Assembly (NCBI GenBank): GCA_035079385.1
Contig: JAVHKY010000005.1
Span: 3,782,001-3,846,000 of the forward strand
Origin: Aspidiotus rigidus
Lineage: Eukaryota > Arthropoda > Insecta > Hemiptera > Diaspididae
Length of the DNA stretch: 64,000 bases
Reading direction: 5' to 3'
The notes below the pieces were generated by a model that had not been told where the DNA came from, searched no databases, and worked only from the letters and a program-made list of their open reading frames with translations. Shown piece after piece: positions 12,698-27,600 of this stretch (its first letter is position 1; each line of letters starts with the position of its first letter). Position numbers and translations under genes: made by a program.

Positions 12698-15600
12698 ATG
12701 GAAGCTGGTACGTATCATAATTTCGTTTTTCGTTGTAAAAATTACGAACGTCCTAAGACAAAAAAAAAAAAAAAAAAAAAAAAGAAAGAAAGAAAATTAG
12801 ACTCGTACCTAAAACTCGCCATCGATTATTATTTTTCTTACATTTTAAGTATGATTTACTTACTTCGATAGGCATCTCTTAAATCTAAGTTTCAAGCGGG
12901 TCAGGAATCAATTGAAATTTTTCATTGGTAATAGTTTGTTTACGAAAATATTTCAATACCTAAGTTATTGATAAGTTGTTATGTTTCATTTTCAGTACGT
13001 CGGCCTAGGCTGAATAATACTGATAGGGCGAGTGAGCCCGTCAGCTAGTTAGAATGACATTTAGTATACTAGGCCTTCATACAGGTACTTCGAGTAAGGA
13101 ACTATATAAGATAGGTATGCGCAAGTGCTAAGAAAGGGATCATCGCCATGTTGATAAAGTCGAAGGAGGAGCAGTTTTAGAGATTTCAGGAGGTTGAATT
13201 TTAGTTACTTAGAAAGATTATATCGATGAAAACAAGAAATTACGGAATTTCCTTCATTTTTTGTAGTTTAAATTCTTCTGTTCGATGTTTGATGCTTAAA
13301 ATTCTCTTAGGATACTACTCAGATTGCTCCTCCTTCGACTTTATCAGTGTGGTGACGATCCTATCCTTATCACTTGCGCATACCTATCTTATATAGTTCC
13401 TTACTTCGAGGACTTGAACTAAGCCGTTATATAATTTAGTATACCTTTCTAACATACCTAGAGGGAAGTAGTCTAGTACACATATACTAATACGTACTTA
13501 GCTAAGGAGCCTCAGAAAAGGATATGTAGCACCGACGCGGATTTAGGGGTACTTCTCGTGAGGTATTTCATTGTTCAAAATTTTTCTTCCTCGCAGGGAT
13601 CAAATCACATAATGTGAATCTTTTTTGGGAATTTGGACTACAAGCTCCTTTATCGCGTGCCCGTTAGTATCATTTGAACCGTTGCGAGAAAAGGATGTTT
13701 ATCATCAAAATAAACAATGGGTATCCTTTTCTCAGATCGGGTCACTTGATCTCTGCATCTTTACCTCACAGTGGGTTACTTTAGTACACAAACTGGGCTA
13801 TAGTTTATATCCCTTCGATAACTTTAGAAATTAGGCGGGGCCACGACCTATTATATAGAAACTTGAGAAAATTTGAAGTGGTTGTAGAATACTCAAATTA
13901 AGGTATCTTCACGATCTGTAATTTAGAACTGGTAGCCGTAAGACTTTTTTTTTTTAGTTTTAGGTCTGTTGCGACAAGAAGTAATGAGATAGATTTCATT
14001 GTTGAAATCATTTCTACGGGAAAGTGACGCTTACCTATGCTTTCGTGATGACAATCTATAGGTGCGTCCGAAAATACCTTTTCAACAAAGAATAGGTATA
14101 AAGTACTTCTTGAAAAGGACGGGCTTTTGTACTACTCACAGATCTGAAAAGTTTTTGTATACGTGCACTCATAGTTCACCTTTGAATTGACATAGACTAT
14201 TTTAGCGTGTTCTTATGAGGTATTCGTGGAAGTCATACTCTGCGAATAAGTACAGGAATGAGTAAGGTCGTAATTTTCAATCGCTATTTCTTATATTTTG
14301 TAGGCATGTAAACTGAAAAATGATTATATATAAATACCTAGAACTGTTTGCGCAACTTTTGGTTAGGCCTAACTATCAGTTTATCGTCTTTCTTTACAGC
14401 GAAATAATGAATTCAAACTCTCAGTATTTGCGTAAAATTGTTCGTAGTATCTATCGCTTTTCTTTCCACATTATGCATACACACTCTTACGTACAACCAG
14501 ATGTTGAACGCAGAATTTCATCGAGCAGGATTAGACATCACCCGTCGAATTACTGATTCAGTGTCCGTTTTCGGTTCCTCGATAGCAGGATTGGACAATA
14601 ACCGTACAGTTCAATGTCCTCTTTCCGTTTCTCGGACTACGCGCTATCGTCGCAAGACCGAGCATACCCCACATATACTCACACAAATGTGCAAAAACAC
14701 ATAGACGATGGCGCAATATTGGTTCAAAGTCTTTAATCATGACTTTTATAGTAAAAGGAATACCACGTATCTCAAGGATGATGCAATGATATATATTTTT
14801 TTCATTAGGTAGGCATCATTCTACTTCAGATCGCGCCGCCCACTTATGAGAGCCGTGAACATGAATTTTTTTGTTAGAAATCAAATAGGTACATGATGCA
14901 TTAGCTCAAAAGCTTCTTTTCAAAGCTGAGGGATCTCATTTTCGAGAGAACATTCTAATATTCATCCACAAATTGGAAAACAGAATTGAAAGACTATAAG
15001 AGATAGGTACTCTAATTCAACCATTATCACCTTGTCTGCGAAGGTACCAACATTGGAAGCTCCGAGTTACACTGCCAAATGAAAAATGCGTAGATGTTTA
15101 CTTGAAATCATACATGACGAACTAAGAACGGTCTTTAACACAGGTCTTATCCGTTCGTTCCTATGGAAAATTAAACGACGTTTTTGCCTCGTTCTTTAGT
15201 TCGTTATGTTTACTTGAAATATAGACGACCCGCAGGCTCCGAGAAAAGGATATTCAACATCAAAAAATATCATCCCATGGTGCTAAGCATCTGTTTCTCT
15301 TACTTTCTCACAGCGAGGCACAGATAGATAATTCTTCTTTACGACAATACAAGATGAGTACCTAGTCTTCGAGATTTCGAACTACCTAGGCATAAATTTG
15401 AAGGTATATGACTATCGCGAAATACAAATTTCATTCATCATTCTCAGACATAAAACGATAGAAACAGGGACGTAGCGAGGCGGGTCACCCCCACGAGTTA
15501 GCGCAATCGGCAAAAAGTAGAGCAGTCGATAAAATGGAGAAATTGCAATTCTCGAAATTACTAATTGATTAAAATCTGAACACCGGAATTCGGTCTTTTT

Positions 15601-18600
15601 CAAATAAGGCCTACGGCTAATTGAGATGTAACTTAAATAAGTGTTTTCGATACGATTTTTCAATGAATAATGGTGATACTCGATGCAATTATCATACTAA
15701 ATTTTTGATACAAGCATTCCTTCTTCTACTAGGGTACTATAGAGGGGGGGTATGGCAATACGCCATTTTAGCAGCAAAAAGAAGGCTCTCAAGCACGAAC
15801 GCGTTCGCGCAGTGTCGCGGAATATTCGGCAGGGCCGGGCAACATCGGTCACGTTCGTTTTCTCGCGATGCTTTGCGACACGCATTCGTACGTCGAACAC
15901 TTCTTTTTGCTGCTAAAATGGCGTATTGCCATACCCCCCTCTATAGTACCCTACTTCTACTAGGTATCGGTGTTTTTGGATCGTATTCTGGATACCAACC
16001 TTCATTTTAACACAATTCAGAAAAGGGTATTCATCACACGAGGACAACTGTTCCATTTCCCAGATCGTAATTTTTCCCTGTTATTCAATGGACCATAAAT
16101 AGAGTCCGCCGTACAACAGTTGAATTGACGAGTATCCAAGTCGACGATCAGGAAAACTGTATCTTTCGAATGATTGAGAAGATAATTATTTCTTCCTGGT
16201 CGTTGATGAATACGTCAATCAAATGATTGGCTAAAAAAGGGGCTTTAATATAAAGGATAGCTAGGTAGTTTTTGAGAAAAACGCGCATTTGAAAGTTCAA
16301 TTTCATAGAAATACCATAAAGAAAGACCCGAACGTGATAAAAATTGGTGGGACTGTAGAAGGATGTCCGATCTACAAAATCGCTGGAGAACTTTTTTCAA
16401 CTTTTGCTATAGAGCGCGCCATAGTCTGTGATATTAGCGCTCTTTGTGCCGTTATCGACTTTTCATTTGTTTTAGCGATTCTTTTGGATCTCGACAAATT
16501 GATAAAAAATGTATTTCAATCCAATATCCTTATTTGCGAGGATTGTGCTGCAGTAATAATATAGTAATAATATGGGTACCAGCTGCGACGGCGCACCTCG
16601 CCTCGACCGTAGTTAGTCGCTGGTTGAGATCCTTCAAAACGATGGAAATGAACTTCCGGTTCCTTTTACGATCTACCATCGGAAAGGTTGATCAATTTGT
16701 GAAACACTATTGTGAAACACTATTATTTCTTACGAAAAATTGCGTGTAAAACAAAAGTAAACGAAGAATGAAGGAAATTCAGCAAGCAGATTGCATACTT
16801 TTTGCGTGCATTTTTTAACGTATTTGACGCTGGTGACGAGAAGGAAAATGCTCCCATTTCGGTGTTAAGAATTAGACTCAGATTTACGACTACTGTCTTC
16901 GTTCAATCATGGTAGATATTTGAATTTAGTTTTACACACTGTGTAGCTTTCCAGAATGATTTGAAATTAATTTTACCAACAAGAGAAAGAGCTGGACTGA
17001 AAACACAAAAAATCAAAAAAGGCTCCCAGGGCCCTTTTTCTACTCGACCATTCAGTTCAACTTTGTATGACAGAAGTAGTGGTAGTAGGTTATCAAGATT
17101 CACATTGTTCAATTGCCCAATCATTGCTCTGGATATTAACTTTTTATGGCATTTTTGTATTGTGGTATTTGGAAGATCAACAGAAATGACTCATCTATTA
17201 TTTATTTATAATACATTTATATTTTGACCAATTTTTTCGGGGCATAATAATAATTAAAGCTAAAAATAAAAACAATACATAAATAAAAGGATACCCTGGG
17301 AGATCCAGTGTTACTAAAAAGCAGGACCATAAGAGTATAATACTAATAATAATTACTACAGAGCCATAAAAACATTCAGTATTATGATAAGAAAGTGTTC
17401 CGACTTGGCAACCAGAAATCATTTTTGGGCTTCGAAGGAATGTCTCATACAACCCACTGTAAGATCCCTTTTCCTAATTCGTTATAACGGTCGCAACCCC
17501 CTGTCTAGATTGAATGTCTCGATCCTATAACGTTTGGTCGCAGCATCTTCACGCCAATCTTCCACAGCACAGCAGAATGTTTGTATCCCTGCAATACCCT
17601 CGAGCGAATAGTTTCACAAAGAATAAATATTCCAAACCCTTCCAACAATTCAATCTCTAATGGGTAATAATTGAATATATTTTCTTTTTTAATGAACATG
17701 TGTTTCAAAACACTTCCAGTTTATCCCAAGTTTTTGTAAGAAAATTAAACACCCTGAATTCCGTGATGTGGGTAGTGCCTAGAAATTCTAAGAAAACTCA
17801 GCCAAGTAGGGACTTCACATTAAATCTCAAACTTGACTATCATACGGCCGACTACAAAAATTTGGAATTCAAATTTTATTTTCGAGAGAAAATTTCGATT
17901 CTTCAATGTCAAAATAGGAAAAATTTCGAAGATCAGAAAAAATTTTGAAATACGCGTTTTACAATCCTGTGCTCTTGAATTTAATTCTATAATCATCAAT
18001 ATTATTTAGTAATTTTGATTTACGACTACATTAATATCACTTTCTACTTATCTCATCGATAAAAACTTAACAACGCAAATTGCATGTGATTATGTATCTG
18101 TTACCCATATTATAGTAGCCTAGTTGAGCTTTTAATAAATATCTTCAAATCGGATGTGGCTTACGTGCTAGCGCTGGGTACTTCATAATTCTTCGTCAGA
18201 GATCAGATAAGATTAAAGAGAAAGAAGACTATACCACGCACACGTGTTTGTTTTCATCTTGATTTCATTCACTTGCAGCTCGTTCTAAAAATATCAACAT
18301 GATACTTCTTTGATAATATTTCGATCCTTTCTCAAATCTTACAAAATATTACACCATCCCAGAAAATATTGGTAAACCAGTAGCTCAATACCAACATGTT
18401 ACGTGCAATGTCCGAAATCGGATAGTCCGAAATTTTAAAAAATACTCCAAGGTTTTAAGCCTGTAATTCTAATTTTAACAAACCCACCACCTCTAAATTT
18501 TGCGCACTTTTAATGGTTCTCCATTTCCACCACATACCTCAGTTTTAGATCGGTTGATGAAGTAGAAGGTTGTAAAGAGGTTAAAAACTGTCTCAAAATT

Positions 18601-21600
18601 GTTTCTAAAACAGTTAGAAGCCTTTTTACGACCTTCCACTCCATCAACCGAGCTAAAACTGAGATAGGTAGTGCAAATAGGGAACCATTAAAAGTGTGCA
18701 AAATTTGAAGGTGATGGGTTTGTTATAATTAGAATTGCGCAGTCTTAAAACCTTGGAGTATTTTTCGAAATTTCGGACATTGCATGTAACACATATTATC
18801 GGAAAAAATTACAGTTAAAGAAATAATAATCATAAATAATTTCATTTTTGTTCAATTTTTTTCTGTTTGTTACTTTTATTTTTTCATTCTTTTGCACACA
18901 CTTCTTAAAAGTTTTTTCATTAGATATTTTTTCATACTGTTGGCTTTGGTTTTGAAATAGGTACATGGATATGTTACTTCTTATTCTCCATAGGTACCCG
19001 AGATCTGAGCCCCTAAAACCGAAGATAAAAATTGGTTTTCGGGAAAAAGTTGGAAAATTTCGGCCGCAAGTGACTTTCAACTGCTTATTTATCAGAAGTT
19101 CAACATCTATGTTGGAAATATAAGATTTTTCCGAATCTGAGTCCTAGTATATAAGGCTCAAGGCTCGAAAATCAAAATTTATCTAACCGAAAATCCTAAC
19201 TTTTATTATACCCGACGCGGAGAGAAGAAGGTTTTTACTACCTAGTTCGAAAGTTGCCCCAATTTTCAAAATCCATATCTTCATGCACAATACCTTATAA
19301 GTCGAAATTTCTTCAAGGTTTGACAAACCACCCAGAATTAGGGAAGACAATTCCATGTCTGTTTTTGTACACAGAGGCAAAGGACCTGAAAATTTTGGCA
19401 AATTTATGAAGTAGGTCAAAGCCCTCTTCTGATAACTTCTACGGACAACAGGCGACGGATATTTTCACCGAATTTCCTCCTACGAATCTCACTTAAAATA
19501 ATATGATGAACCAATAGAATTAATTCGGTTCTCCAAATTATGACCAAAGACATCAAACGACGACATACTCAACGTTAAAGAAGTTAGACGTGTTATAAGC
19601 AACAGCGAATTTATTATCAAAACCCCTTCGCTTAAAAGATTTCTCCTTGAGCCCAACCCTGTGCCGCCCTTATTGTATGGGCTGCCTAAGGTTCATAAGA
19701 AGGACACTCCTATGCGGCCGGTCGTTTCCTTTGTGTCTTCCCCCCGTACTTCTTGGCAAAATTGTTGGACCGTTGGTTTAAATCTAGAGTAGATTTTGAG
19801 TCATCCTACTCTGTGAAGAATTCGGTCTCTCTGGCTGATAAGCTCAAAGATGACATACTTCCGCCTGATTCTACCCTATGCATGACGTAGTCGGCTTATT
19901 TCCGAGTATCCCTAGGGCTACTGCCATGCAGCATATGGGAGACCTCTTGGTCCAATCTAATATCTGTCACGAAGAACTGGCGGAATTTTTCAATTTACTC
20001 AATATTTGTTGGTCTCCCAATTTTTGCAAATTTGAAGGGAAATTTTTCGAATTTCCAGAGGAGGTAGGTATCCCTATTGGCTCTCCTCTGGGTTCCCTCA
20101 TTTCGGAGGTTTTCATGTCTAAATTTGAGCTCGATCTTTTTTCCTCTGGCCAGGGGCTTTTGAGTCATATACATTATTGGCACAGGTATGTTGATGATGT
20201 CTTGTGCATGTGAACCGGTCACCAAGATCTCCTTTTGGAGTTTCTTAGGTATCTTAACAGTTTGTATCCTTCCATCAAATTCACGTTGGAAGTAGGCGGT
20301 TTATCTATAAATTTTTTGGACCTTACTATCTCTAATAGAGAAGATGCCCATGAATTCGCCATATATAGAAAAGGTACTTCGACCGATATTACTGTCCACA
20401 GTAGATCTTTCTGCCCTGTTGCCCACAAAATTGCCGGTTTTAATAGTTATATCCACCGGTTGACTAGTATTCCATTGGGTCACCTCGCTGCTCAACAGGA
20501 GCTTTTGACTATAAAGCACTTGGCCAGAGTGAATGAGGTCAGCTTAGATATTGACTTGATGGTCCATAGAAAATTGACTCGGAAAAGCCTTGATTCCACT
20601 ACCTCCCTCCCCCGCAATCCGGCGTCTGACAGTAGAAAACGTTGGATCAGGCTCCCCTTTTTAGGAAAATTCTCCCCCCAGTTAGGTCGTGTCCTCCGCC
20701 CATTTGGGTTTCGCGCAGTGTATTACAATCTTAACACTGTAAAAAGTCTGTTTGTTAAGCTGAAGGACCCCATCCCACTGGTCGAAAGAGGTTTACAAAA
20801 TGGAGTGTAATGATTGTAATGGAATCTACATAGGTGAGACTGGACGTCAGCTCAAAATTAGAATAGATTAGCATAGGAAGGTGTGGGAAAAGAAGAAATT
20901 GGGTGATTCGGCATTTGCGGACCATCTTATCACCACTGGCCATAGTTTCAAAGAGGGATCCGAGTCCCTCCTCCATAGAGAGTCCTCGGTTTTCAAGCGT
21001 ACCGCGTTAGAACATATTGAAATTATTCGCCATCTGAATAACGACAACCTAAATGTGCTCAACAGGTACATACCTGATGAGGGGTTGATTGAACTAGTTT
21101 ATGAGTATGATTCACATTGTGATGACTCGCTAGTTCAGTCATGATCTCCTCGGCAGTGTTTGTTGCCGGCCGGTGTTGGTTCAGTTGCTTTCATGTCACC
21201 CGTTGACAATGGTTCTTTAATCGAAAGCGCTCCGGTGTATTTTCTATTTCTGTGGCTTTAATTAAATTACTCCGTCTGTCTTACTCCTTTGAGTATGTCG
21301 TCGTTTGATGATGAACCAAATTCAGTCTGTAATTGAATATCAGAACTTTCATTTGATTTGGAAGGCAACAAATCAATGTGAGAAACAGAACACGAAGGAA
21401 TGTTTACAGTACCTAATTTTTATAATAACCTTGAAGGATAAAAGTGGAGCCGGACGTTAAATTTCATGTCGGCCGGACAATATTGGCCCAAAGTCCATTA
21501 AATTCGCTAAGGCTTAGCCAATGGCCTATGCCACTTGCAAAAGCCTGATTTTCCTAAAAGCTTATGGCATGGAAAAGAACACTGTGATTCTTGGAACTAT

Positions 21601-24600
21601 TCATGAAGCGGAACAAAAATCATTACGGTACTAACAAATCTCAATTTTTTGCAGCGCACTTGACGTCCGACATAGACATGTTTACTGTTGACAAATCAGG
21701 CTATTGCTTATTTTTATTTATTTATTTTATTTTTCTCAGATGAGCCGACAACTACCAGCACGGGTGCTATGAGCCCTAAAGGATCGAAAACGTTACCTCC
21801 TAAAAAACGTTGGATGTGTAACTTCTCGATTAAAGAAATGCGTCATACATACACCATGCCGAATTCGGTAAGTTGATTATAAACTTTGAAATCTTGGTAG
21901 CACAAATATTTTTGCGGTATAATTACCACCTACTAATTATTGGACGAACTAATTTGAGGGCTGCCCGTATCGGTCTTGAAGAATGTCTTTGAGACAGTCG
22001 ACTGAGTCTACATTGCCAACTACATTCGTTATTCTTGCACGCTTCATAATACTTATTTAGCCTATCAGCAGCATTATTATAAATTTCGCCATTCATATAG
22101 GCATAGCACAAAGCCGACTTTTCTCCATGTCAGTTTTATTTACCACTATTGATATTCTAGGGCTCAGATGTCGAAATTTAGCCGGGACTCTTGACTTTAT
22201 GGGAGCTCCCCCTCTTTCGGAAAGCGAAGACCATCTTTAAAAATTTCTTGATTCTCCAAAATATATTGGAGCCCTCCCTCCCCCTCAGAATTTGGAATGA
22301 CGGTCGGACAAACGGTGGCTGATTCTCAAATACATGTAAAAGAAGATTCCGTATACTACACGGCGTCTTCTTGTCTGTTCCTGATATCGTTTACTCACGC
22401 TCTTTGCCATCCTTATTTTCTGTCCGTCATTCTCGTACACGTCTGTGCTTTTTGTACGTCGTCGTTGTCGATTCAATTTTTTCGCTTTTGAGCTTTTCGC
22501 ACCTCCATTTGCTTTATTTAATTTTCCAAAACGACTTTTGTTTTGAATTCTTCAATGAAATAAAAGTTGCATTCATTCTCTGTCGTTTCATTTGATAGAC
22601 TTGACAGACTCACATACATATATCCTCCGAGAATTTTCCCCCCGAAAAATTGAAGTCACCTTAGAAAACTTTTCCAAGCCAAATATTTCAATTCTTTGAG
22701 GAAGAGTTTTATTTCAGAGACTGATTGCTGCAGTGTCGGAAGGAGACCCATAATTTTAGGAGGGCTGTAGCTCTCCTCTACAAAAGCAAAAAAAAATTGA
22801 AATTTTTCCAAGTCGCCCTCCTATCACATAAAGCTTAGAGGGCGAAGCCAGTGACGTCACAATCTAATGACGTCATGGATGATTTTTTTTCCAAGTCCCC
22901 CTCCTATCATATGTAGCTCGGGGCGGACTCTGTGATATCACAATTTGATGACGTCATAGACCAGCCTTGTGACGTTACAATCTATATTTTTCAGATCCCA
23001 CGTGTTCCATAAAACAGGTCGTGTTTTTGACTGGTTCATTTCGGTGTTATGACAAATTTGTCGAATTACAATAATATACTATTTCACCACCTGTAGCCCA
23101 AATAAGATATCAAACCAGATAAACTTTGGAAATACTCATCATCAGCGACAGACTGGCTCGCTTTGAGGTTCCAAACTATTCCATCCCTTCCCTCTAGGAC
23201 AAACTGTTCAACGAACTGCACTAAAAAATTTTGAACTAGACACAGTAAATACATAGTTTGAATGTGTCGAATGACTAAAGTTACAACATTAGTGTTGTCT
23301 ATTTTTGATTCTTTTTCAGTTTTCGACTGTATTTTTTAGGTGGCAAGTTGTCTTTTTGTAGCCACCCAGCTTCTTAGTCACAATTTGAACACTGGTTTCG
23401 TCATACCTGTTCGTTTTTATAAAATTTGAGGTCTTTTTTGGTAGAGCTGACTTCGTGCAATTATATCGATTTTTCCGACGAAAATGTGTCAGCAGCAATG
23501 AGGAAATTACCAAAAAAGCCAACAGTCAAGCCCACTTTAATTTAAGTCAACTTCTGAGCCCAGCCGTTGACACTGATGTACGCAGCGAATTTACAAGAGC
23601 TAAGACCTGAAGAAGGATAGAGCTAAATTAGGTCAGGATATGTTTCATAGAATACGTCCGCGTTCGACTTTTATTACGTCATCACCTAGGTTGCAAAAGA
23701 ATTTGTCTCTGGTTTAGACTATTTCGGCCTCGTTAGATTATAAAGAAAATTTTCTATGCTGAATTGAAAGAAAACTTAGGATCTAGTTCACCTCTTAAAA
23801 TATTTTTGTAGGATGCGTTTCCAAAGGGGGAAACAAAAGAAATATGAACTAGATCAAGAGCTCGATGAAAGTAATTTTCTTTATGTAAAAGAGGGAGCAC
23901 TTGCAATGCGTCTACATGAAGTGTAGAGTATTTTGGGATTTTAAAAACTTAGCTGGTTTTTAGGGGGTGTGGAGCTTATGGAGCCATTGCAAACGGATTT
24001 TCATGGGAATAATGTTACCAACCTTGGGTAGAATGTATGGAATGTTTACCATAGTGCAAAATGGGAGTCGGGAAGGTCCGGCCAAGATAAAAAATTAGAC
24101 AAGAAAAGAAGAAATTCTAAAGATATAATAGACGGTGAAAATTTTCATATAACCTCCCAAAAAGAAATACCGGTCAAATTTCGACGTTCGGGTCCAGAAC
24201 TATACTTCCGAGGAGAGGATCTTGACGAATTTCGACTTCTGCGCTATACGTAAGAAGAAGGGGGCTGGAGAAAATAGAGGTATTGAAAAATGAAACAAAT
24301 TACCCATTGACATTGTAGCAATCAAGAAGTCAAGAAGAAAGAGAAAGAGGGAGAAAAACTGTCTTTCGTGATTCAACTCCCTAACAATCAAAATTGCTCA
24401 AAAAGGAATTCCTTTTTTTATTGGAACTGTAGCTTTTTTCTTTTAAAAGTTGCTAAAACGACCACTCATCATTGTCATCATCCTGTATACCTACGCAATA
24501 CCGTACTCACAAAGACCTATGCGGGAGCAAAATTCTCAATCTTCAAGCCTATCGTCTAATCGTTTTATATTTTTTGCAGATTATATGTCCAGACTCGATA

Positions 24601-27600
24601 CGCGAGGAAATGACCGATTATGGTATGAACGAGTTCGTCGCTTTTGTACGATACATGGCGAAACCAAGAAGTTTGTTCTTCACATTTACCCAAAAACTGT
24701 CGATGTTGGAATATGCGAGGAAGTTCAACTTCAAGGATCCGCTTCCAGAAGAAACAGCCGAGGAACTACGAAATATATTGATATCCCAGCCTTGGAAGTA
24801 CGCACCCTGTCCGATACTCGCGACGAAACTTGAGGAAAATTTTCGAGCAGTGATTCGCTCTATGATTCATTCTTCGGATGCCGTTCTGGGGAAAACTAAA
24901 ATGAGATGGATTCTGACGTACGAGAATGTGAACGTAGATAAACACGATGATTCACGAGTCCCTGTTAGAATGGTGAAGATAGAACCAGAACCAGAACCGG
25001 AACCGGAACCGGAACCGGAACCAGTCGATGATGATGTCCCAGTTAGCCGAGTCCTTCGAAGTAGAAGTAAATTTAATGGACAAGAATCAAATCTATCAAT
25101 CGAATCTCAGAGTCGCAGTCTGAAAAGTGAGATTAAAAAAGAAAACCGCTACGCTTGGTTGCAAACTTCGAAAGGCGAAGAGATTCTTACTTGGTACGTT
25201 TTTTTGAGAAAATAGACAAGTTAGTGAGAAAACTAACGTTAATTTTTGATGTTCTTTCTCCTTGCAGCGAGAAAAATTGCGGATCACCGTCACAGCCGCG
25301 AAAACGAGGACGTCCTCCTAAAGCTGTAAAATTGATGATTACAGAGGACAAAAACGTCAAGGAAGAACCTAATGTTGACCTAGAGATACCGGTGGTCTTT
25401 TTGACGAAGTAAATATATTACATTGATACACGCCGACAAATCTTGATAACTTAAATAAAGTATAGTTTTAATTGTAGAACTTGAATAATTATGTGATGTG
25501 AGACTTCAAAAATCAAGTAAAACTAAACTTTTTACTTTACAAGCCATAAGTCTTTAATTAGAAACTAGAATGAAAGGTTTAGAAGAGTACGAGGTCAATG
25601 TCACCAGCCCCCCCCCCATATCGAATATTCACCTCAAACTAGTGTGAATCGTTTGTTCTACGTTTGTTGCGGTTTGTTCCACCCTTATTTCTGTTTGTTC
25701 CAACCCCCATCACCATGAAACAGTGAGCGGGGTTAGTGACACGACAGCCCCCCCATGTCCAATTTTCACCCCAAAATAGTGTGAATCGTTTGTTCTACGT
25801 TTGTTCCGCTTTGTTCCACCCTCATTTCTGTTTGTTCCAACCCCCATTTGCATGAAACAGTGTGCGGGGCTAGCTGAATGAAACGTGCTCAATTAGTGTT
25901 GAAATGCGCAATTTTATGTTTTGTGGTTTCCTCTTTCTTTAAATACTCACAATCTTCGGTGGGGCTACTGTGAAAACAATATCCGCCCCTCACGTTTCCA
26001 AATTTTAACTGGGAACCTGTTTGTTCTATGGGACTTGGAATATTTTTGACTATGAAGCTATTTGTATGTGAAGAACTTGGAGAAATATTGACTTTCAATC
26101 TGGTGGAAACTGACCTAACCTAAGAAGGTAAGTGGAACTTGACAAAAGTGAACAAGAAATTTAGGGTGGGAGACATGCCAACCCCCCTTGACCGTAGTTC
26201 TTGGGTTTCCATCCGGAGGAGGGAATGATACCGTCAAGCTCGACTTTCGTCATCAGCTCGTAGTAAGAGAACGATCAAGACCCCGTGTTTGACAGAGTCA
26301 GGCGAATGATCCCTGTGTTCAACATAGATCGATTGAGGCCCCGTGTATGATTGAGGCGGGTACTTCTGCAAAAACACATATTGTTACTTGCCAAAGAGGG
26401 AATGTTACCGGCGACTTCGTTTTCCATTGCATGCCCGCGATAAAAGATCGACTGAGGCCCCGTATATGACCAAGGCGGGTGCATCCGCAAAAACTCCCGT
26501 TGTTTCCCGCCAAGGAGAGAATGATGCCGGCGACTTGGTTTTTCATTACATGCTCGCGGTAAAAAATCGACTTAGGCCCCGTCTTCGATAGAGGCGGGCG
26601 GATGCCAGAAAATTCTCTTAGGTCCACGCGAGGGAGGGAGTTATACCGTGAAGCTCGTCTTTCGTTATGAGCTCTCGGTGAAAGATTGAATAGGCCCCGT
26701 AATAGGACAGGCAGAGTCACAAAATCTTGTTGTTTCACAACGAGGTTGCAAGGTTACTCTAAAGTCTGTCTTCGGTCATGAGCTTGCGGTGGGAGATCGG
26801 GTAGGACCCCCTGTTCACTAGAGGCGGACAAACCCGAAAAATTTCGCGTTGAGACACGCGAAGTCGGGTATGGTATCAGGAAGATTGTTTTCTGCCATGA
26901 GCTCGCGGTGAGAGATCACTTGGAGCCTTGTGTTCAATCTATTTGGGTGAGTACGGGCAAATACTTGTTGTTTCAGGCAATGGAGAAAAACATACCGCGA
27001 AGATCGCGTCCCAGTGTGTCCTCGCAAGGAGAGAACTGTAACAGCTCCGTTTTATCTAAGCAGGTGAAATCAAGAAAATTCCTGTTTTGTCAGCCAGTGC
27101 AGAGGAGGATATCCCGAGACCGTCGTTCGTTAAGCTTTCCGTTAGAGAACGATCAAGGCCCCGTGTTCAATCCTTCAAGTGTCTTCACGCAAAATTTTAC
27201 AGATTCACTCGCCTCTATTGACAGGGGGTCCTTCCCGATCTCCCACTGCAAGCTCATGACCGAAGACAGAATTTGGAGTAACCACCTTGCCACCTTTGCG
27301 TGAAACAACGAGATTTTTTGTGACTTTGCCCGTCCTATTACGAGGCCTATTCAATCTCACACCGCAAGCTCATAACAAAAGACCAGGTTCACAGTATCAT
27401 TCCCTCCCTCGCGTGAACGTATGAGGATTTTCTCGCATCCGCCTGCCCCTGTCGAACACGGGACATTGATCGTTCTCACCGCGAGCTCGTAACGAAACCC
27501 GAGTCTCACGGTATCACTCCCTCCCTCGCGTGGACCTACGAGAATTTCCTGGCATCCGCCTGCCTCTATCGAAGACGAGGCATTGATCGTTCTCTTACCC

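Larger units (their letters stand above)
19515..21307 (+). mobile_element. Penelope-like retroelement, 5'-truncated, with target duplication
   Basis: Flanked by a 12-bp direct repeat, atgatgaaccaa (19503-19514 and 21308-21319), read as the target-site duplication. Just inside the left edge (19551-19571) is a perfect 21-bp inverted copy of the right end (21290-21310). Coding remains run from about 19580 to 21150: a reverse transcriptase with LLYGLPKVHKKDTPMRP, DVVGLFPSIP, GIPIGSPLGSLISEVFM and YWHRYVDDVLC, then a GIY-YIG endonuclease with CNDCNGIYIGETGRQL. The frame is broken by a frameshift near 19745, by a stop after VDDVLCM (20212) and by another after the endonuclease start (near 20867). 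It is inactive. Confidence 0.9.
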
